Positions 35,739 through 46,500 of a stretch of DNA of 62,666 nucleotides are shown here, one piece after another. The first letter of the stretch is position 1. Every line of letters starts with the position of its first letter. The notes below the pieces were generated by a model. It did not search any database. It saw only the letters and a program-made list of their open reading frames with translations, and was not told the DNA's origin. The translations under genes and the position numbers were made by a program. This DNA is from Bacteroides sp. (GTDB lineage: Bacteria > Bacteroidota > Bacteroidia > Bacteroidales > Bacteroidaceae): NCBI GenBank assembly GCA_015060765.1, contig SUXW01000019.1, forward strand, positions 1-62,666, in the 5' to 3' direction.

Positions 35739-37955
35739 TTATTCGGTAATGAATCGTCCGTTTTCCCAACGACCTACTATTTCGATTGGAGGAGCCAGCG
35801 GTTCTAATGGTTGTGAAATACCGCGTGCGGAGGTCGTTTGATTTTTCTCTATGGTCAGCGTATTGTCAAAAGCAATGAACTCGTTCAATGAACTCTTGAA
35901 ATCTTTAGCGCTTGTACTTCCCGTCAATCTCATGACACGATACCAAATAGCCCAACGTGAAATGGCATTGAAGAATTGTCCGTTGGAATCGAACTGGCTT
36001 CTCATGATGCTGTTTTCTGTGGGGCGGCAGAACAGGTTGTTGTAAGTATAACCCCCTCGATAGATACCTAATCCTTCTGCTTTGCCCAATGGGGTTATAT
36101 CGTCGTTGTAAGCATATGAATTGTTGAGAAGTTCTGCCCAATAGACATTAGTTGGGGTGGTGGTAGTTGCCCAGAATGAAGAAGACCACCCATCATTTAT
36201 TTCTTCTTGTGTCCAATGTTCATTGACATTACGGTGTACTCCGTAGGTGTGCTTGTTGCTTAATTGGACCCAATTTCCTGTGCCGAATTCAGTAATCGTT
36301 CCACCGCCGTATTCATCGGCTAATTTCCCAAATCCGTGTCCTCCACCTTCGTGAATGGTAGTCCATTTGCATTGACCGCCTGTTTCGTCGTAGCCCAATG
36401 CGGTATAGGCTACAGAATAAGAATTGCCATAATCGTCTGTAGTACTTTGGGTCCATGACATGGCACATGTGCCGGCATAACATTTTACGTTAACCATCAT
36501 CAAAATCAACGCTTTGTGTGCACGGGTATAAACTTCATTTTCGTCCGTGCAGGCTGTGCCGTTGGGGCCTCCTTTGGTACGAATGGCTTGCATGGCATAT
36601 GCCAGGGCTAAATCGTTGTTCCCTTCAACGTGAGTGCTGTTCTGTACAAATGTTGAACTAAATTTAGTGCTTGCACTGCCCATGGTAGCTCCATTTTGGC
36701 TCCCATAGCCCGGAGTACCTCCCGACCAATACGGCGTTGCATCGTGATTGTCCTCCGATACGGCATTGATATAATACACGTTGAAGTAGTTTTTTAAAGC
36801 TGTATATGGTTGTACACTAAAGAAATCTTCATATGCTTGGCGCATAATAGTATTATAATTACCATTGATTCCGTTTGTACCAAATTGGTCGGCTGCAAAT
36901 CCGTCACCCATGATAATGATGTCTGTACCATTCCCTACACTCTTTTCTTGAAGTACCTGAACACCAGTTGCGGGATTGTCAAAACCATCTATAGTACCGG
37001 CTTCTTTCCATTCTGTGCAAGTGATGCTGTGTAAATGACCACCAAGCAGGCTTGTGTTTTTATTGATGGCTTTCTCACAATAATATTTCTTTCCGTTATT
37101 ATCGGTCACTGTAACTTTAAATTTGGCACCGGCTTTTACTGTAGTCGGATAGTTGGACATCATCATGTATGCGGTTACAGTGCTGGTTTGTGCGAAATTC
37201 TCGAGAGCAAGTGAAAGTGTGCTAACGGTTTCTCTATTTGGATTTTGCGTTCCCCACCATTTGTCCAAACAGTTGTGAGTATAAAATTGATTGGCTGGTG
37301 AACCGGATTCATTTAAATAAGTCAAACTGATATTAGTAGGCTTAATGGGTGGCAATCCACTGAGATTAAACTTCATACATGCCGATTGTTCTAGATTGTC
37401 TCCGGAAAAGTTGATGTGTGTTTCTCCGTTGAATGATGTTGAGTTTGTTCCGTCGGTTATTGGCAAACGCATGGAATGGAATTGAGTGAGATGTTGTGTA
37501 TCCCCATTCCCATTTTGTACTTGTCCGGTATAAGTGAAATTTAAATAATCCTGCTCGCAAGTTATATTCCCTGGATAGTATAAGGTCCATGCATTAGTAC
37601 TGAAATTGGTAGGATAACCATTCTTGCATGTAAAAGTAGCTGTACTGCTTCCACTACCTTCTTCTAATTCGAAAAGATATACATATTCTTTGCTGCTTGG
37701 TAATGCATTGGCAACAAGATTGTCACTTTCACTCCAACGGGTTTTTAACCCTTTCTTCCCAGAAACGGTTACTTCTTCGTATGTCAGTCTTGAATCAGAT
37801 GAGTCTCCTTCGGGAAGAGAAGCGATAAGTTTCATTACTTGATTGCTTTCATTGGAATTAAGTAAAGGTGCCTCTTCGAAAGGGGTATCGTTATTCGAGC
37901 AACCTACTAATAACAGGCTTGTTATTGCTATAAAGGAATAGATGTATTTTTTCAT
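35739..37955 (-). CDS. M64 (IgA peptidase-type) metalloprotease lipoprotein
   Basis: This 738-aa protein has a lipobox LLLVGC (Cys19). The first ~330 residues form a beta-rich region reminiscent of fimbrillin-like (Mfa) domains. The catalytic M64 domain follows from about residue 335 (GNGTDIIIMGDGFAADQF), with the zinc site HEGGGH at 535-540 (His535, Glu536, His540) and LADEYGG just after. M64 enzymes include a clostridial IgA protease; the targets of Bacteroides members are mostly unknown. It is translated 45 nt downstream of a 39-aa microprotein. Confidence 0.88.
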   Translation of the reverse strand: MKKYIYSFIAITSLLLVGCSNNDTPFEEAPLLNSNESNQVMKLIASLPEGDSSDSRLTYEEVTVSGKKGLKTRWSESDNLVANALPSSKEYVYLFELEEGSGSSTATFTCKNGYPTNFSTNAWTLYYPGNITCEQDYLNFTYTGQVQNGNGDTQHLTQFHSMRLPITDGTNSTSFNGETHINFSGDNLEQSACMKFNLSGLPPIKPTNISLTYLNESGSPANQFYTHNCLDKWWGTQNPNRETVSTLSLALENFAQTSTVTAYMMMSNYPTTVKAGAKFKVTVTDNNGKKYYCEKAINKNTSLLGGHLHSITCTEWKEAGTIDGFDNPATGVQVLQEKSVGNGTDIIIMGDGFAADQFGTNGINGNYNTIMRQAYEDFFSVQPYTALKNYFNVYYINAVSEDNHDATPYWSGGTPGYGSQNGATMGSASTKFSSTFVQNSTHVEGNNDLALAYAMQAIRTKGGPNGTACTDENEVYTRAHKALILMMVNVKCYAGTCAMSWTQSTTDDYGNSYSVAYTALGYDETGGQCKWTTIHEGGGHGFGKLADEYGGGTITEFGTGNWVQLSNKHTYGVHRNVNEHWTQEEINDGWSSSFWATTTTPTNVYWAELLNNSYAYNDDITPLGKAEGLGIYRGGYTYNNLFCRPTENSIMRSQFDSNGQFFNAISRWAIWYRVMRLTGSTSAKDFKSSLNEFIAFDNTLTIEKNQTTSARGISQPLEPLAPPIEIVGRWENGRFITE

Positions 37956-38000
37956 ACGTAAAAGATTTGTTCAGTTTGATTTTTCTATATCATTTTTAAT

Positions 38001-38120
38001 TTAGAAATCTTCACCTCCTGGGAGAAAAGGTGAATTACCATCTTCTAAACTTCCAGCAAAACCTTTTTCTACTTCTACTTCGATAATTTCGATTGATGGA
38101 GCTACATATACTTCGTTCAT
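38001..38120 (-). CDS. 39-aa microprotein upstream of the M64 peptidase
   Basis: The frame begins MNEVYVAPSIEIIEVEVEKG and ends LPGGEDF. The pattern (short start, YVAPSIEII-type strand, acid patch, glycine-rich tail) is one I associate with very small Bacteroidetes proteins placed before surface-lipoprotein genes. It is short enough to be missed by most gene callers. It has no signal peptide. It is co-directional with the peptidase and has no terminator between, so it is probably co-transcribed. Confidence 0.6.
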   Translation of the reverse strand: MNEVYVAPSIEIIEVEVEKGFAGSLEDGNSPFLPGGEDF

Positions 38121-38256
38121 AGTGAATTGTTTTAATTTATTAATTTTTGTTATGAATAAACAAAATAACGCAATGTAAACTAATAAAGCAAGCCGTAAGC
38201 TGATTTCCTACTGGTTAGTTAACATTAATTAAACCTTTACAGGTGAAAAATTGTTC

Positions 38257-38754
38257 TTATCCCATCAGCTCATGTATGTGTCCTATGTGAAGTTCCAAAT
38301 GTTCGGTATATCCCATTATCATGTCATGTAACGTTACTTGATTTCCTTCATAATCGAGCCAATAATTGTCGAGTTTTGTTTCATCTACCGATTGGATAAC
38401 TTGGATGATGTGCAAATTATAGAATTTCCATAGTTGTACCAAGGTATACCAATCTTCATGTTGATAATCTTGTAATTGAATCCACAAATCATTATCCTGT
38501 GTATAGTCGGGGAAAACAAGCATTCCCCTTTCGCTGTTGGGGATACAGTGACCTACACGTGGAGCGTATTGCAAGCGTATCATTCGTTGGTGGTTGTTGC
38601 TTGCAGAATCTATAAGATGTCCCAAAAGCATTTTGATACTTCGGTTTTGATGATTGAACCGATTGGTAATAATTTCTTCTGGTAAATTCAAAAGAATCTC
38701 CTCTTCCTTTTCGATGATGGAGCGGATGGCTTGGATGATGTTTGAATAATTCAT
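38257..38754 (-). CDS. DinB-superfamily protein
   Basis: This 165-aa four-helix-bundle protein has candidate metal-binding histidines spaced as in DinB/YfiT proteins: His46 in LLGHLIDSASNNHQR, and the C-terminal HLELHIGHIHE. Many are bacillithiol-type or general small-molecule transferases; no specific activity can be given. It is downstream of the small membrane protein gene, 17 nt away. Confidence 0.82.
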   Translation of the reverse strand: MNYSNIIQAIRSIIEKEEEILLNLPEEIITNRFNHQNRSIKMLLGHLIDSASNNHQRMIRLQYAPRVGHCIPNSERGMLVFPDYTQDNDLWIQLQDYQHEDWYTLVQLWKFYNLHIIQVIQSVDETKLDNYWLDYEGNQVTLHDMIMGYTEHLELHIGHIHELMG

Positions 38755-38771
38755 ATACTGTTAATTTTAAA

Positions 38772-39305
38772 TCAGAATATAGGTTTCTTTAATTTGATTT
38801 TCATGCCTTTTTTCTTGAAATCAAAGATAGAGTCGTTTCTTATGATGAGCCGTTTGGGAATTTTGTATCCGATACGACTGGTGTCTACTTCCAAAATGTA
38901 CTCATTATCATTCTTTGTATAGGTTCCAAAACAATATCCTTCAGAATAACCGGCCTCTTCATAATAAATGTCAAATTCAGACAAATCTTTGTTTAGTGTT
39001 AACCTAAATACGCTGTCATTTATGTTAATATAGTAGTCAATATTGTTTTTTCTCCATTCCATTTCTTTTGCAAAACCTGCGATAAAATTGACTCCATAAA
39101 AAAGAAATAGTGCATTGATTAAAGAGATAAAATCCCATTTTTTTAATATAATGCATGCAATGATATTTATACCCGCAACAAAACCACTGTAGAATAATGT
39201 AGTAAGTCCATCTTCGTGTACTTCTGAACAAAAATAAGTAAAAGCCAAAATACTCAGATCTATAAGGGCTAATGTGATAATGAATGGGATATAATTTTTC
39301 TTCAT
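38772..39305 (-). CDS. Hypothetical membrane protein
   Basis: This 177-aa protein has three hydrophobic segments at about residues 5-25, 32-55 and 58-77, followed by a soluble region with beta-strand-like sequence. I recognise no family. It is AT-rich compared with its neighbours and is probably co-transcribed with the DinB gene. Confidence 0.65.
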   Translation of the reverse strand: MKKNYIPFIITLALIDLSILAFTYFCSEVHEDGLTTLFYSGFVAGINIIACIILKKWDFISLINALFLFYGVNFIAGFAKEMEWRKNNIDYYININDSVFRLTLNKDLSEFDIYYEEAGYSEGYCFGTYTKNDNEYILEVDTSRIGYKIPKRLIIRNDSIFDFKKKGMKIKLKKPIF

Positions 39306-39552
39306 GCTATTACCGTAATAATTTTTTCCACAATAATAATGCTATAATAACAGAGGAGATAAAACAAATAGTCAAAATATAAATGTAAAAAGTGACTCCT
39401 ATAATTATTGTGGTTACTAATAGTTATTTCACAAAATAAGATTATTTACCTGACATTTCAAAGAAAATTTAATGATAATACTACTAGTGCTTTGTCATTG
39501 TTCTTCTTATTTTGTTTTTCCACTTCTGCTTATAATTCCTAAATTAGAATAA
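39306..39552. other. AT-rich intergenic stretch with a long inverted repeat
   Basis: No gene is visible. CCACAATAATAAT at 39328-39340 is matched by the near-perfect reverse complement at 39401-39413 (one mismatch), with ~60 nt between, so a transcript here would fold. The rest is low-complexity AT DNA. Confidence 0.4.
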
Positions 39553-39611
39553 AAAAATGCACCAAGCATCCGTTACATTAAAGTAAGGCTCCTCCAGCTT
39601 GGTGCATTTTT
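39553..39611 (-). terminator. Terminator of the DUF6261 gene
   Basis: A perfect 15-bp stem AAAAATGCACCAAGC / GCTTGGTGCATTTTT (39553-39567 and 39597-39611) has a long 29-nt loop. The A/T ends make it symmetrical, so it could act in both directions. Confidence 0.85.
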
Positions 39612-39625
39612 CTTTAGTCAGTATC

Positions 39626-40432
39626 TCACGCTACCTCGTCGGTACTTTCTTCCGGCAGGTTGTCCGTGGTATCCTCTGGAATTTCTTCTTCGGATTCCGC
39701 TGCATGGCGACGGCGGTTGATGAGTTCCTGTGTACGTTCTGTTAGAGCTGCAAGGCTGATAGCCTTTTCGTTGTAAATGTAATACTTGTTCTTTTGCAAG
39801 GCAAAGTTGATGAGTGATACCAAATCGCGGTAGGCGTTTATGCATTGCTGGCGTAGAACGGTAGGAGAGTCACTGATGCTCTTCTCGGCGTTATCGCGTT
39901 CTTCGCTCAATGAAATGTAGCGCTCGTTCACTTCTTGCAGTTCTAACGTGCGCTCTTCCAATTCCAATGTCTTGAAAGCTTCTGCATATTCTTCGCTTTG
40001 CAGGGCATCTACATATTTGCGGATAACGGAACTCTTGGCTATGTTGGTCAGTTTTCCGAAATATTTGTACTGCTCGGTCAACCTTCGGTATGAAATGGCG
40101 GCAGCACTTTTCTCCTCGTTGCAGTCTGTTTCGAAGGTGGCAATATAAGCCAGATGTCCGCTCATTAGTTTTTTCCTTAAGTTGTTCAGCTCGGTTAATG
40201 ATTCGCTTTGCGACATTTTCTTTTCGCGCTTGATATTCTTTCTGTATGCTTCCAGAATCTCTTTCAGAAATGTTGCTTTATCGCCAAGGTAAATGTCTTC
40301 CAATAGTTTTTCGCGATCTTCTACTGTCGGTTCATCTATGGGATACATAAAAATGTTTAAGAACTGTGACATGAATTGGTCAAGTTCCACTACAGTCAAC
40401 TTGGACTGGTACTTTAAATTTTTTAAAGCCAT
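39626..40432 (-). CDS. DUF6261-type coiled-coil protein
   Basis: This 268-aa, nearly all-helical, charged protein has a start LKNLKYQSKLTVVELDQFMSQF and a C-terminal helical hairpin with INRRRHAAESEEE, then an acidic tail. The pattern fits DUF6261, a Bacteroidetes family of unknown role. It stands alone. Confidence 0.65.
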   Translation of the reverse strand: MALKNLKYQSKLTVVELDQFMSQFLNIFMYPIDEPTVEDREKLLEDIYLGDKATFLKEILEAYRKNIKREKKMSQSESLTELNNLRKKLMSGHLAYIATFETDCNEEKSAAAISYRRLTEQYKYFGKLTNIAKSSVIRKYVDALQSEEYAEAFKTLELEERTLELQEVNERYISLSEERDNAEKSISDSPTVLRQQCINAYRDLVSLINFALQKNKYYIYNEKAISLAALTERTQELINRRRHAAESEEEIPEDTTDNLPEESTDEVA

Positions 40433-40657
40433 AATTAGTAAAATTTTGTGAATTGTAAAATAATAATTTTATTCTCACGGTGAGAATTCGAAAATAAGGG
40501 GGATGAATCTTTGAAGTTTTCTTAGGAGGAGATTCTGAATCTTCGTAGCTTCATCGCAGATTATCTGGTTCTTCTCGTTTGCAAAGCTATGTAAAATTCC
40601 TGAACTTTTGTAAATTTTATCAACCTTTTTTTGAACAAAATGGTTTTTTATGTGCAT

Positions 40658-40965
40658 GTAACGTAACACGATTGTTTGCTAAAGAAATTTTATGCTAATG
40701 TTACGAAACATTGATGGAAAATTCCTTTTTCAACACTCGTTGTTACGTGATATTGACCGAAAATTTATGGGCCGAAGGTTGTTGCAAAGAAATATCGACA
40801 GAAAGTTTACAATTTGAAGTCGTTGTTATGCGGCATTAAAAGAAAATGTTCGATTTAAGGGATGTTGCTATAAAACATGGATAGATAATTTATAAATCGG
40901 GGTTTTTGTGAGGAAATATTGACAGAAAGTTTACGAATCGATGGTTGCTGTCACGAAACATTTGT
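40658..40965 (+). repeat. Degenerate ~41-bp tandem repeats, about eight units
   Basis: Units begin GTAACG/GTTACG/GTTGC and carry a core close to AAATATTGACAGAAAGTTTA. Their starts are at about 40658, 40700, 40742, 40781, 40825, 40864, 40905 and 40944, a spacing of 38-44 bp. Sequence identity between units is modest, but the order of sub-motifs (GTTgC, AtATTGAC, GAAAgTTTA) is kept. The array fills the region just upstream of the RND efflux operon. Confidence 0.65.
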
Positions 40966-41059
40966 CTTTCTTCATCGTATTTTATTAAATATTCTTTTTG
41001 TTGAAACCAAACGCCTTCGAATCTGTTTATCTCTATACGCAAAAACTAAATGGAGGATT

Positions 41060-42451
41060 ATGACGAGAATACATTGGTTTCTTTGTTGGCTGATTTTGTT
41101 GCCGATGGTAGCCAGCGCCCAAAAAGGAAGGGAGTATCTGACCCGACCGTTGCCCGATAATTGGATGGATAACGATGCGATGTTCCAACAGATTCTGCCG
41201 GTGGAAGATCATTGGTGGGAAGTGTTTGAGGATGCTACGCTCGATTCGTTGATTGATTTGGCCGTGGAGCAGAATACGGATGTCCTGATGGCGCTCAACC
41301 GTATCGAACAGGCAAGGGCGAATCTTCGCATAGCTCGTAGTGATTATTTCCCGTCGCTCTCTTTGGATGGGGGGTGGACGCGCCAGCAAACCAGTGGAAA
41401 TACGGGCAATGGCTCTCCACAAGGATGGAACAGCTATTATGATGCTTCGGTTAACCTGAGTTGGCAAGTGGATGTATTTGGTACCATCCGCATGAAGGTG
41501 AAGGCGCAGAAGGAGAATTTTGCAGCCAGCAAAGAAGAATACAATGCTACCATGGTGAGCTTGTGCGCCGAGGTGGCATCGGCCTATTTCAATCTGCGGG
41601 AGATGCAGCAGGAACTGGATGTACTCCAAAGGAATGCGGTGTCGCAACAAGCGGTAGTGAAGATTACCGAAGTGCGCTATAGCACCGGATTGGTGTCCAA
41701 ACTCGATGTGGCGCAGGCCAAATCGGTTTACTTCAGTACTTTGGCTTCCATCCCTGCAACGGAGGCCGGTGTCACTCGGTATATCAATGCTTTGGCGGTA
41801 TTGCTGGGTATGTATCCGCAGGATGTGGCCGCGGCTTTGAGTGTGCCACGGGCGCTACCCGATTATATGGAACCTGTAGGAGTGGGAGTGCCGGCCAATC
41901 TGTTGCTCCGCCGGCCGGATGTGAGGGCTGCCGAAAGAAAGGTCGGCGCACAAGCTGCTTTACTTGGGGCTACCAAACTTGATTGGCTTCCTTCCTTTTT
42001 CTTGAACGGCTCGTTCGGTTATGCCTCGCACGACACGCGCGATTTTACCAAACGGAATAGTATGACCTGGAGCATCGCTCCTTCGATGACATGGAACCTT
42101 TTCGACGGAGGTAGAAGCCTGAATGAGGAACGGTTGCAAAGGGCGCAACTGGATGAATGCATCAATCAGTTCAACCAGACCGTGCTGACTGCCGTACAAG
42201 AGGTAGACAATGCCATGAGTGCTTACCGGAATTCCATCAAGCAGATTGTGGCTTGCAGGGAAATGCTTAATCAGGGAAAGGAGGTACTTAACCTCTCCCT
42301 CGATTTGTACAAGCAGGGACTGACTCCTTTTCAGAATGTGCTCGATGCCCAACGCTCCTTGCTGACGTATGAAAATACATTGGTCAAGGCGAAAGGATAC
42401 TCGCTGGTGTGCTTAGTGCAGATGTATCAGGCATTAGGAGGGGGATGGTAA
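41060..42451 (+). CDS. RND efflux outer-membrane channel (TolC/OprM type)
   Basis: This 463-aa protein from ATG 41060 has a signal peptide (LPMVASAQK) and is otherwise of normal length for the NodT/OprM group. The repeat-like TolC halves are visible: DLAVEQNTDVLMALNRIEQARANLRIARSDYFPSLSL and AERKVGAQAALLGATKLDWLPSFFL. I rejected an earlier in-frame TTG at 40919 because it lies in the repeat array and encodes no signal peptide. It is first of a tripartite efflux operon. Confidence 0.93.
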   Translation: MTRIHWFLCWLILLPMVASAQKGREYLTRPLPDNWMDNDAMFQQILPVEDHWWEVFEDATLDSLIDLAVEQNTDVLMALNRIEQARANLRIARSDYFPSLSLDGGWTRQQTSGNTGNGSPQGWNSYYDASVNLSWQVDVFGTIRMKVKAQKENFAASKEEYNATMVSLCAEVASAYFNLREMQQELDVLQRNAVSQQAVVKITEVRYSTGLVSKLDVAQAKSVYFSTLASIPATEAGVTRYINALAVLLGMYPQDVAAALSVPRALPDYMEPVGVGVPANLLLRRPDVRAAERKVGAQAALLGATKLDWLPSFFLNGSFGYASHDTRDFTKRNSMTWSIAPSMTWNLFDGGRSLNEERLQRAQLDECINQFNQTVLTAVQEVDNAMSAYRNSIKQIVACREMLNQGKEVLNLSLDLYKQGLTPFQNVLDAQRSLLTYENTLVKAKGYSLVCLVQMYQALGGGW

Positions 42452-43584
42452 TGATTAAATGGAAACGGAATATGAAAAAGAAAACATGTATCATTGCAGT
42501 GTCTGTCTTGCTGTTGATGGGATGTGACAGCAAGCAGACTCAAATGGTTGTGAGTGCTCTTCCCATAGAGGTGGCCAAACCTGTGGTGAAGAATGTAACT
42601 CTGACGCGCGATTATCCCGGCTATCTTACATCTGCCAATAGTCTTGATATTGTGGGGCAGGTGAACGGTACGCTGCTCTCGAAGAATTATGTGTCGGGGG
42701 CAAGGGTAAAGAAAGGACAACTTTTGTTTGTGGTAGACCCTACTCTCTATGAAAATGCCGTGAAGCAGGCGCAGGCGGCACTCAAGACCGCTCAAGCCAA
42801 TCTGGTATATGCACGTAGCAATTACGAGAGAATGAAGGAGGCTATCAAGAGTGATGCGGTGAGCCGCATTCAGTTTGTTCAGGCGGAAAGTAATGTGGAA
42901 ACCTGCGAGGCTGCTGTGAGCAATGCCGAGGCGGCACTCAAAACCGCCAAGGTGCAATTGGGGCATTGCTACATCCGGTCGCCTATGGATGGAGTGGCCG
43001 ACTTGGCGGAATATTCTGATGGGGCCTATATCAGTGGTGAGGGGAGTCCGGTGAAACTGACTACCGTGTATCAGAACGACAAGCTTTATTCTTATTTCGA
43101 CATTTCGGACAATCAGTATCTTGCTTTCGAACTGTTGAGGGCAGCCGATACCAAGATTCCGGAGGCGGAACATGCTGTTACGCTTCGGGTAGGGACCGAC
43201 GGCTCGAAGACTTGGCAAGGCAAGCTGAATTATCTTTCGCCGAGTTTCAGTCTCACTACAGGTACCATGCGCCTCCGTGCCGAGCTGGATAATCCCGATG
43301 GGGTGTTGAAACCGGGTTTGTATGTGAGTGTCACTTTACCATACGCTACGGCGGAGAAAGCGGTGCTGGTGGACAATGCTTCCATTGGTACCGACCAGTT
43401 GGGAAAGTTCCTGTATGTAGTGAATGACAGTAATGTGGTTAGCTCTCGTCCTATTGAGATAGGACAACTGCTGGACGGAAACATGCGTATCGTTACGTCG
43501 GGACTTTCACCGGAAGAACGGTATGTTACCAAGGCTTTGATGAAGGTGCGTCAGGGCATGAAGATTGAACCGATAGAAAAATAA
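42451..43584 (+). CDS. RND efflux membrane-fusion protein
   Basis: This 377-aa periplasmic adaptor from ATG 42451 (one-base TAATG overlap with the channel gene; an ATG at 42472 gives a minimal lipoprotein signal) has lipobox LLLMGC. The lipoyl/coiled-coil hairpin is seen as GQVNGTLLSKNYVSGARVKKGQLLFVVDP and the heptad-rich AVKQAQAALKTAQANL and VETCEAAVSNAEAALKTAKV. It links the inner pump to the channel. Confidence 0.92.
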   Translation: MIKWKRNMKKKTCIIAVSVLLLMGCDSKQTQMVVSALPIEVAKPVVKNVTLTRDYPGYLTSANSLDIVGQVNGTLLSKNYVSGARVKKGQLLFVVDPTLYENAVKQAQAALKTAQANLVYARSNYERMKEAIKSDAVSRIQFVQAESNVETCEAAVSNAEAALKTAKVQLGHCYIRSPMDGVADLAEYSDGAYISGEGSPVKLTTVYQNDKLYSYFDISDNQYLAFELLRAADTKIPEAEHAVTLRVGTDGSKTWQGKLNYLSPSFSLTTGTMRLRAELDNPDGVLKPGLYVSVTLPYATAEKAVLVDNASIGTDQLGKFLYVVNDSNVVSSRPIEIGQLLDGNMRIVTSGLSPEERYVTKALMKVRQGMKIEPIEK

Positions 43585-43590
43585 GCGCTT

Positions 43591-46500
43591 ATGTTCTCGA
43601 AATTCTTTATTGAACGACCGATATTCGCAACGGTATTGGCTTTGCTCATCGTTGTAGCGGGGTTAGTGACACTCCGAATGCTTCCTATAGAACAATATCC
43701 GGACATTACTCCACCAACCGTGCAGGTGAATGCCGTCTATCCGGGTGCAAATGCCGGAACCGTAGCGCAAACGGTAGGTATCCCCATCGAACAACAGGTA
43801 AACGGAGTGGAAGGTATGATGTACATGAGTTCTACTTCGTCGGCATCGGGGATGTATGCTCTGACTGTGACTTTTGAGGTGGGTACGGATATTGATATGG
43901 CGACTGTAATGGTACAGAACCGGGTGAGCGTGGCGCTGAATTCCTTGCCCGAAGCGGTGAAGCAGCAAGGGGTAACGGTGCAGAAGAAATCGTCGAATAT
44001 TGTAATGATGCTTACCTTGTCGGGCGACAGCATTTACGATGGATTGTATCTTGCCAATTATGCCGATTTGAATCTGGTGGACCAGCTGACCCGCGTGCCG
44101 GGTGTGGGAGCGGTCAATGTGATGGGGGCGGGCGACTACTCCATGCGTATCTGGCTCGATCCGGAGGCGATGCGTATCCGTAATCTCAGTGCTCAGCAGG
44201 TGTATGCCGCTATTCAGGCGCAGAATATGGAAGTGTCGGCCGGAAATGTGGGACAGCCTTTCGGACGGTCGGGCAACAATGCTTTTCAATATACCTTGAA
44301 CGTGAAAGGACGCTTGACTACACCCGATGAGTTTGGCGATATCATTCTCCGGGTGGAGGATGGAGGAAGGATTCTGCGCTTAAGGGATGTGGCGCATATC
44401 GAACTGGGAAGTCAGAAGTACAACGTGGTTTCCCGTCTGAAAGGGAAACCGACGGCAGGCATTGCGGTGTATCAGCTTCCGGGGTCCAATTCGCTCGATG
44501 TGGCGAAAGGGGTGAAGAAGCGGATGGCCGAACTGGCGGAAGCGTTTCCGCAGGGTATTCGTTATCAGGTGACACTGGATACGACGGAGGTGGTACACGA
44601 TTCCATCGGAGAGGTAATGAAGACTTTCGTTGAGGCAACTATCCTGGTGGTATTGGTCATGTTCTTCTTCCTGCAAAGTTGGCGGGCAGTCTTGATTCCT
44701 TGCATTACCATTCCTGTTTCGTTGATAGGTACTTTGGCCGTAATGGCGCTCTTGGGATTCTCCATCAATACGCTGACGTTGTTTGGCTTGGTTTTGGCCA
44801 TTGCCATTGTAGTGGATGATGCCATTGTGGTGGTCGAGAATGTAACCCGTTTGCTGGATGAGGCGGTGGCAAGAGGGGAGCAGGTGAATATGCGACGCAT
44901 TACGGAAGAAGCGATGGGTGAAATTTCCGGGCCGATAGTCGGAGTGGTATTGGTGTTGCTCGCGGTCTTTATACCGACCACTTTGATAGGTGGTATTACC
45001 GGTCAGCTTTACAAACAGTTTGCGTTGACCATAGCAGCATCCACGGTATTGAGCGGATTGAATTCGCTGACTCTTTCGCCGGCTCTTTGTGCCATCCTTT
45101 TAAGACCGACACCGCAGAAGAAATCCAAACTTTTCTTGTGGTTCGACCGGTTCAATGATGGGACGCAGCATCTTTTCAACCGTTCGGTACAGTGGCTGTT
45201 GGCACGGCCCGTAGTGGCAGTCGGTTCGTTCGCGATGCTTTCTATTATCGCTTTTCTGCTCTTCGTGAAATGGCCTACCACTTTCATGCCCGAAGAGGAT
45301 GATGGCTATTTTATTGTGGGGGTACAGCTCCCGGCGGCTTCGTCGCTCGAAAGGACAGAGGCTGTAGGTAAGCAGATTGATGCTATCTTGATGCAATATC
45401 CCGAGGTCAAAACTTTTTTGGGAGTGAACGGTTTCAGTGTGATGGGCGGAGGAGAATTGCCTAATGCCGCCACGTATTTTGTGGTACTGAAAAATTGGAA
45501 GGAACGTTCGGGTAAGGAACATTCGGCGCAGGCGGTGGTCGATCGTTTTAATCGGGAGGCATATGCCATGGTGCAAGAAGCGCAAGTGTTCGGTATCATT
45601 CCTCCGGTCATTCCGGGGATGGGAAATACAGGCGGACTTCAGTTTGAACTGGAAGACCGGCAATCTTTGGGAGCCGAAGAACTGCAGAAGGCGGTCAATA
45701 CTTTGCTGGCCGAATATCGCATGGAGCCTTCCATCGCTTCGCTCAGTAGCATGTATCAAGCGGATGTTCCGCAATATTATCTGAACATTAACCGTGACAA
45801 GGTACAACTGATGGACTTGAACCTTAATCAGGTGTTCTCGGCTTTGGCTTATTATTTGGGACAGGCGTATGTGAACGATTTTGTAGAGTTCGGACGTATC
45901 TATCAGGTGAAGTTGGGTGCCGGAGAGGATGCACAGAAATACATTGACGATGTATTGAAACTGAGTGTGGAGAATTCCAAAGGTGAAATGGTTCCGTTCA
46001 ATAGCTTTGTTCAGGTGGAACAAGTACTTGGTATGGATCAGGTGAGCCGGTATAACATGTATCAGTCGGCATCTGTTACAGCCAATACGGCACCGGGTAG
46101 CAGTTCGGGAGAAACTATCGAGGCGGTGGGTAGCTTGATTCGTAACCAGTTGGGTAATGAGTTCGGTTACGAGTGGACATCTGTGGCTTATCAGGAGACA
46201 CAGGCAAGTGGCTCTACGGCTATCGTTTTGATCATGGCATTGTTGGTGGCTTATTTGGTTTTGGCAGCTCAGTACGAGAGTTGGACCAGTCCGGTGGCAG
46301 CGGTAATGGGGTTACCGATAGCTATCCTCGGTGCTATGTTGGGCTGTTGGCTGATGGGGGAACCGGTAAGCATCTATACGCAGATCGGTATTGTATTGTT
46401 GATTGCTCTTTCGGCCAAGAATGGAATTCTGATTGTGGAATTTGCACGCGACTATCGCAAGGCGGGTAATTCCATCCGCGAGGCAGCTTATGAGGCGGGA

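Noticed and set aside
40919..41059. Translation of the efflux channel from an upstream TTG
   Set aside because: That stretch is part of the tandem repeat array and gives no signal peptide; ATG 41060 gives a normal one.
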